Source of the DNA: Helicoverpa zea
Taxonomy: Eukaryota > Arthropoda > Insecta > Lepidoptera > Noctuidae
Length of the DNA: 64,000 bases
Direction: 5' to 3'
Assembly: GCF_022581195.2 (NCBI RefSeq)
Contig: NC_061463.1
Location: 12,276,001-12,340,000 of the forward strand
In this document: piece by piece, positions 58,940-64,000 of the stretch
Position numbering within the stretch: position 1 is the stretch's first letter
Layout: each line of letters begins with the position of its first letter
The notes under the pieces: generated by a model
What the model was told of the DNA's origin: nothing
Seen by the model: the letters and a program-made list of their open reading frames with translations, nothing else
Database searches by the model: none
Position numbers and translations under genes: made by a program

Positions 58940-60429
58940 AATTAACTTCAAGTTTGTTAACCAATTACTCAGAGTTGGGTGAACCGATTTTGATGTTTTT
59001 ATTTTTATTTTAAAGAATCTATCTCAAAGTTAGTCTAATTTAATTTTCATCAAGATCTTTTAAGCAGTTTTTTAGTTATCCTCGGTTAAAATAATCGGTT
59101 TGAAGAGCCAGTGTAGTACTTCGTAAGGACACCTTAACCACCTCCAACAGAGTTCAACTAAGTGTCATTGGTTGCGCCTCATTTGATAGACCATTTCTTA
59201 TTATGGAGACACATTCTAAAAGTATGGGGTTTAGGAACTATAAGACAATTTAGTATCCACAATTAACGTAACGTTAGGTTAGGTTAGTAGGTATACACCG
59301 TGACTTTTTAGTCGTCTTACAACGGCAGCCCACTTTATGTATCCAATGACTAGTAAACGTTCATATAAAAAAAAAATGAGATTTGAATAATTTAAAAATA
59401 AAAAATAATTTATTAAACCCTAAACATTTAGAGTATGTCGTCACAGTAAAAAAATATCTATCGGATAAGGCGCTTCTGATGGCACTAGGTTCAACTCTGT
59501 TGGAGTCAGTAAAGGTCCATACAAAATCATTAAACCAATTATCATTCTAACCGGTGATAACTCAAAAGTTGCTAAAAAGATCCCGATGAAAATTATATCG
59601 GACTAACGTAACCTTCTTTGCATTAAAATAAAAATAATCAAAATCGGTCCACGCAATTCCGAGTAATTGGTTAACAAACTTGACGTTTATTGATTATTAA
59701 GGATATTAAAATGTCGTGTATTTCCAAAACCCCATACATTTGGAGTAAATAGTTTTGATAATCATGATCTATCGAAGGATGCGCTTCCGATGACACTAGT
59801 TTCAAGTCTGTTGGTGGGTGGGGACAGGGTCCATACAAAATCCGGCATTGTCCTTTCTAACGAAATGTAGATTTGACTTGTAAGAATTTTTGTTTGTGGC
59901 AACCCTGTGGACAGGTCAAATGTCCCTAATGGTGTCCAATTAACTAAGTCCGCTCTCTATTTACCAAGCCGCTGTAGAAAATATGTCATTAACTTAAATA
60001 AAAAACTTCGCTCTTTCATTTGTGATCATCAACTCATTTTTTTTCTTCCCCGTTTTTAGAAGGATGTACCTGTTGGTGTAATCTGGTGTAGCTGTTATGG
60101 ACCATGTGATTAATTCGGGCATTATAAATAATGCCCGAGCATTATGAATAATGTCTAGCTTTATCGGGCCAAGTGATTAATAACTATCTTAACTTCATTA
60201 TTTATCACATTGCACGGGCATTATTATATTGCTACATGACAGTTGGGCAATTTGATAATAAAGCTATATATTACGCGGTGCGAGGGCGGGGAGGGAAGTA
60301 CGCATGGCGTGACACGCTTTGACCAATCAGAGACAGCCATTCTTAATTTTATTTTATGTTATATTTTTAATATGACTTTCCTTAACATTTATATGCAAAA
60401 AATAGTGGATTTTTAAGGCAGAAGTCCTT

Positions 60430-61034
60430 GTGAGGAGGCGCCCGGGTGCCAACACTGTGCGGACAGCCCCGAGGACACGGTGGACCACACAGTCCAGGAG
60501 TGCCCTGCGTGGGAAGAGCACCGCCGGGTCCTAGTCGAGGCTTTAGGCGGCGGCGACCTCTCGCGTCCGGCCCTGGTTCAGGCCATGGTCCGGGGCGAGA
60601 GGGAATGGGATGCCGTTGCCTCCTTCTGCGAAGCAGTCATGCTCGAGAAGGAGGCGGCGGAACGTCAGAGAGTTCGCACCTCTCATCCCAGCCGCCGCGC
60701 TGGACCAGGTAGACCACGGGCGCCGGGTGTCGCGAGATGACTCCCGGCCACCGTAGGCGTGGGTCTGTGGGCGGTGAGTTCGGGTGGCTCGGTCATGTCT
60801 ATTTTTAGGCAACAGACCCGTGTCGGTGGGGCGCGTTGTTCCACGCGATCCTCAAAGAGATGTCAGCAACCCCAGCGGGGCCCATCAGGGCCAAGGTCTG
60901 CCGGGGCTAAGGGATTGTTCGAAAGACCGCGGCCCTGGTACATAAAAGGCCTACGACAGAACACGACGGTCAGTCAGTAAGAGTCTGACACCCTCACCGC
61001 TGCTAACCCACAGCGGGGGGTCATTTGATGAAAA
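60430..61034 (+). mobile_element. 5'-truncated R1-like retrotransposon fragment in copy 2
   Basis: AAGGCAGAAGTCCTT at 60415-60429 and 61035-61049 is an exact 15-bp duplication. Copy 1 of the TIR element has this site once and uninterrupted (inverse near 50090), which confirms the insertion. The fragment belongs to the same family as the Transib-split copy. Its 3' end is TCATTTGATG plus six A, about 26 bases shorter than the tail of that copy. Confidence 0.92.
60432..60740 (+). pseudogene. R1-like reverse transcriptase C-terminus
   Basis: Open from the truncation point: EEAPGCQHCADSPEDTVDHT, the rest of the C-x2-C-x8-H-x4-C knuckle, CPAWEEHRRVLVEALGGGDL, WDAVASFCEAVMLEKEAAER and a basic end at a TGA. 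It shows the residues missing at the Transib junction of the 39.5-43.7 kb copy. No catalytic domain. The 60446-60712 and minus-strand ORFs over it are other-frame shadows. Confidence 0.85.
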
Positions 61035-61312
61035 AAGGCAGAAGTCCTTCATAATTAATCCAAATCATGAGGCTGATTATTTAAGTGGTTTAATATTTAG
61101 TTTATTTTAAGTTAAATGGCAATAACAATAAAAAAATTGAAATTAAATATGTTTGTATTACTTTTCCCAAAAGGTCACGGGCAATATGTATAGTGCCCGG
61201 TCAATTTGATTATTTGAATAATTATTATCAAATTGCGCTCTCATATTGGGCATTTTTCATAATGACCGGGCATTATGTATACTGCCCAATTTATCACTTG
61301 GTCTTATGGACC

Positions 61313-63904
61313 AAATATAATAGCTACTTTATTTCGAAATATATTAAGTTTTTTCATAAGGTATAAAAATCGTTCCTGTCTACCCAAAAAGCCGTTTCTT
61401 TGTAGTCCTAAAATACAAACGAAAATCATAATAAAGTTAACAACAAAGAAATAAATTAATTAAATCTATGGAATGTAAGTAGCTTCGCTTTATTCCCGAT
61501 CGTAAACATAAACCGAGATTACTTAATACTATTTGTGCTTGATGTAAACAAACACCTAAACAGCCATACATCTTATTACTGCCCACTAAATTAAATAGGA
61601 GTACACTTGAGTGCAATGAATTTGGGTCAGTAGTAAAATCTTTATAACTACCAATACTATTGTCTTATCCTACTGCGTCATAAACTATTCAAAGTTGTGT
61701 TCTATTAATTCTTAATTCAGTATTATTAACAAATCAATTTTCATTCGTCGTCCCATGAGGCTTCGAATTCAATACGCTACGTGTACCGGGACGATTGCAA
61801 CTATTGCAAGCGGGTCGGCGGTGCAGCTATATGCAAAGTATATATCTGTTCGTCTGTTCGTGATGTAATCTCGAACATGGTCGGAGATGTACTACTCGCG
61901 AGTAGATGCTGTTACGAAGATTGATATTGCAGTAATGTTATACTATGATTGAATCACCAATAGTATTCATAGCTGTATTGACATTGAAGAGATTGAGTAC
62001 TCAGAAACAGGCTATACTGAGTACATAAATTTTGCCTTGTTTTTGATTCAGTGTAAATTAATGTCTCTGTCAAAGGATTCTTTATTTCCTATCAATGTTC
62101 GTTATCATCACGCCTACGTTCTCGCGATTCCTTTGACATATCTGTCAAAAGCAATTTAATATGATATTCGCGATAGGTCTGTACACGTACATGACAATTG
62201 AGCGGAACACCTGAGCGCCATTGTACATTGTTGTCCCGCTCACAATGCTGTGTTGTGTAATTGCTTTCTTTGATCAATTACAGATTGTACGCAGACGTCT
62301 TTCTTACGACGAATTGCTAATTTTCTTCGCGATTTCAATACCGGGCGTTTTCTTTTGAATTAGAATTTGTGACGCGATATAGTCTGTTCTGTATGAATTA
62401 ATGTCAATTATATTGTTCCCTATTATTTGTCGAAGTGTGTAACAAATTCTTCAAGATTCATATTTTTAACTTTATCAGGTAATATGAATAAGTTTCCATT
62501 GTTCTTCGTAAGTTGTAAATATTAACTTGTAAGAAACGGTGTGGAAGTTTTAAAAGTTGATCAGTTTTCCTACAAGCGAGCTATTGCGAACATCTGCCTG
62601 GTGCGCGGAATTGCTGTTCTCTGCTGAAACTATTAGCAATTATTGTAGCTTTATCCAGATATGTGTTGAAGCTATTATGTTGATTTATGGTTGGGTTTGT
62701 GATGCACTCATATTTAGGAAATAGGTATATTAGTTGACAAACGCGAGATATAGTCCTGTACTTTTAAGGTTAACAAAAGAATCTAATTTTAGATCAGGAA
62801 CGAATAAACTTACACAGTTATGAAATTATCGTCAAGATATGCGAGTCTAGTAAGACTCATCTGCCTGCGAAATTCAGTCTCTTCTAAAGGTTTCTTTGTC
62901 ACTTGAGTCATGACATAATCCTAATTTCATTGTTACACATAAAAACTTTTCAGACATTGTCACACAGTACTTTATTTATTATCCAAGTTAGTCGTCCGCA
63001 GTTAGAATGATCCGCCACATTAACTACAAGCGAAGACTAATGCAGCCACGTGTTAGTCTGCTGCACTCGCTGCATCTAACGCGAACAATGAACTCTTTAA
63101 ATTACTTTATAAGGCTTTATTGCACTTTGTCTCATTACTATGTTACTTCTGTACTGCTTTATAAGAAGTTTAGAAGAAGTGTGGAAAATGTTTTACTATT
63201 CGTCACATAGTTTGTATGAATGTACCGGTTTGGTTTAAATGTTAGAAAAAAATATCTCCTGAGGATGAGCGGTGAAAAGCGTGTCGGTATATGTATTATT
63301 GTCTCGCGAAATTAACACTAAATAATTTTTCTAATATACGCCTGATTTCATAATTCACCGGTTTGAATGAAAACAAGAGAATAGATTAGCGATTCTAGCA
63401 TCAGGATAGGCGATTAATATCTAATACAATGCTCGACAATACATGCATATTTCACGTGGTATTATAAGTTAGTTAGAACCATCTGATTTATGTATATTTA
63501 ATACCAGTTTATGGGTTACGTTCAATAAATTCAAAACCTCTGGATCAAAAGTGAACAGCGTCGCCGCAACTGTGTGCGGCATAACATTGCATATTCAAAT
63601 TGCGGCGAGTGGCGTGCGGGGCTATTCGATAGCAACGCACAGACACTGCTGTAGTTAAATGCTATGCAACGCTGTGGCAATGAATCGAATATTTGATAGT
63701 ACATGTACTGTTATTTTGACTTTTTGATTGGTTTGGATTGATGGAACGGTTTTTCATGTAGCCGACATTTTTTTATGGCGTCCTAGTTTCGCTGTCTTAC
63801 TGCGTACTATTGTCAAAACAAATAACTGGCTGATCTGTTAATTCTTACCCAAAACAGATTTTAAAATACAACAAAACAGACGAACCAACACCCAATACAA
63901 ATTA
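61313..63904. other. noncoding stretch
   Basis: Only 60 to 70 codon ORFs (62092-62277, 63007-63210) without domains. A GC-richer patch at 63550-63680 may be conserved noncoding sequence. Nothing else is resolved. Confidence 0.5.
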
Positions 63905-63979
63905 AATCAATAACACAATTAACGCCGTACTTGGCAATATAAATTAATCAATAGTACAATTAAAGCCGCACTTGGCAAT
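63905..63979. repeat. tandem duplication (41-bp period) at window edge
   Basis: Two 34-bp units (63905-63938, 63946-63979) match at about 30 positions, each ending GCCG(T/C)ACTTGGCAAT, separated by 7 bp. The array could continue past the window end. Confidence 0.8.
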
Positions 63980-64000
63980 GGTTTTCCGATAGCACTCGCA

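Larger units (their letters stand above)
57982..59856. mobile_element. long mirror-image fold-back repeat element
   Basis: Starting AAAGGACAATGCC at 57982 and ending with its inverse at 59856, the element is arranged as A, B, A-prime, centre, inverted A-prime, inverted B, inverted A. A is 57982-58136 (inverse 59692-59856), B about 58950-59115 (inverse about 59508-59690), and A-prime about 59147-59262 (inverse about 59420-59508). A and A-prime are diverged copies of one module (GTGTCATTGG.TGCGCCTCATTT). Without the retrotransposon insertion each arm is about 440-480 bp. The centre holds only a short TTAGGTTAGGTTAG. No transposase is present. Structurally it is a Foldback-like or long-TIR nonautonomous element. 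A transcript across it would form a long double-stranded hairpin. Confidence 0.85.
60093..61312. mobile_element. TIR DNA element, copy 2, opposite orientation to copy 1
   Basis: The left end TGTTATGGACCATGTGATTA equals the inverted right end of copy 1. The right part (to ATTTATCACTTGGTC) equals the inverted left end of copy 1. Long stretches match copy 1 in reverse, for example 61050-61295 with about 49830-50100. The outermost 9 bp at the right end are flipped (TTATGGACC instead of CATAAC after GGTC). Removing the R1-like insertion leaves about 0.6 kb. No transposase. Confidence 0.8.

Noticed and set aside
59274..59287. Interstitial insect telomere (TTAGG)n
   Set aside because: Fewer than three units, at the centre of the fold-back element; too short to infer telomeric origin.
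1..64000. CRISPR arrays, operons, ribosome-binding sites, replication origins
   Set aside because: None seen, and the DNA is clearly of insect type, where these bacterial features are not expected.

Overview
The window looks like AT-rich, repeat-dense DNA from a moth, most likely a noctuid. The evidence is the set of repeats: a tRNA-derived SINE with an ATGATG tail, R1-, RTE-, Jockey- and R4/Dong-like non-LTR retrotransposons, a Transib DNA transposon, and short interspersed repeats with CCCCCGAC or AACCGACTTC ends. There is no bacterial-type gene organisation, no rRNA, no complete tRNA and no CRISPR array. I find no confident ordinary host protein gene. The best small-gene candidate is a two-exon zinc-binding ORF at 17404-17812, itself probably transposon-derived. 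The window is probably intergenic or inside a large intron.

Region 1 (1-28.8 kb) is mainly single-copy-looking noncoding DNA with scattered small elements: a 414-bp MITE-like element (2291-2704), a CCCCCGAC-ended repeat holding a nearly perfect 167-bp inverted repeat (4741-5832), a THAP-domain relic inside a 956-bp element with TIRs (7165-8120), a 38-bp insertion made only of a SINE tail (10415-10452), a 47-bp palindrome (12062-12108), a 46-bp tandem duplication (13191-13282) and a full-length SINE with an 18-bp target duplication (15145-15528). LTR-retrotransposon primer-site-like motifs lie near 26.9 and 27.4 kb.

Region 2 (28.85-31.34 kb) is a 5'-truncated RTE-like retrotransposon on the minus strand with one long intact ORF and a 10-bp target duplication. 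The 8 kb after it holds little.

Region 3 (39.5-43.75 kb) is a nested insertion. A 5'-truncated R1-like retrotransposon (minus strand, 14-bp target duplication) was later split by a 3198-bp Transib element (exact 5-bp CGGTG duplication). The Transib transposase belongs to the RAG1 family. Its acidic triad and zinc-ligand positions are visible, and its termini resemble V(D)J recombination signals. Its N-terminal part is broken.

Region 4 (47.4-61.3 kb) is a transposon nest: a 255-bp MITE; two oppositely oriented copies of a TIR element (49815-55477 and 60093-61312); a nearly complete Jockey-like element (50173-54735) and a SINE fragment inside copy 1; a truncated R1-like copy (56929-57655); a mirror-image fold-back repeat (57982-59856) with an R4/Dong-like fragment in one arm; and another R1-like fragment inside copy 2. 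In several cases a sister copy or sister arm preserves the uninterrupted target, so the order of insertion can be read directly. The last 2.7 kb holds only a short tandem duplication at the window edge.
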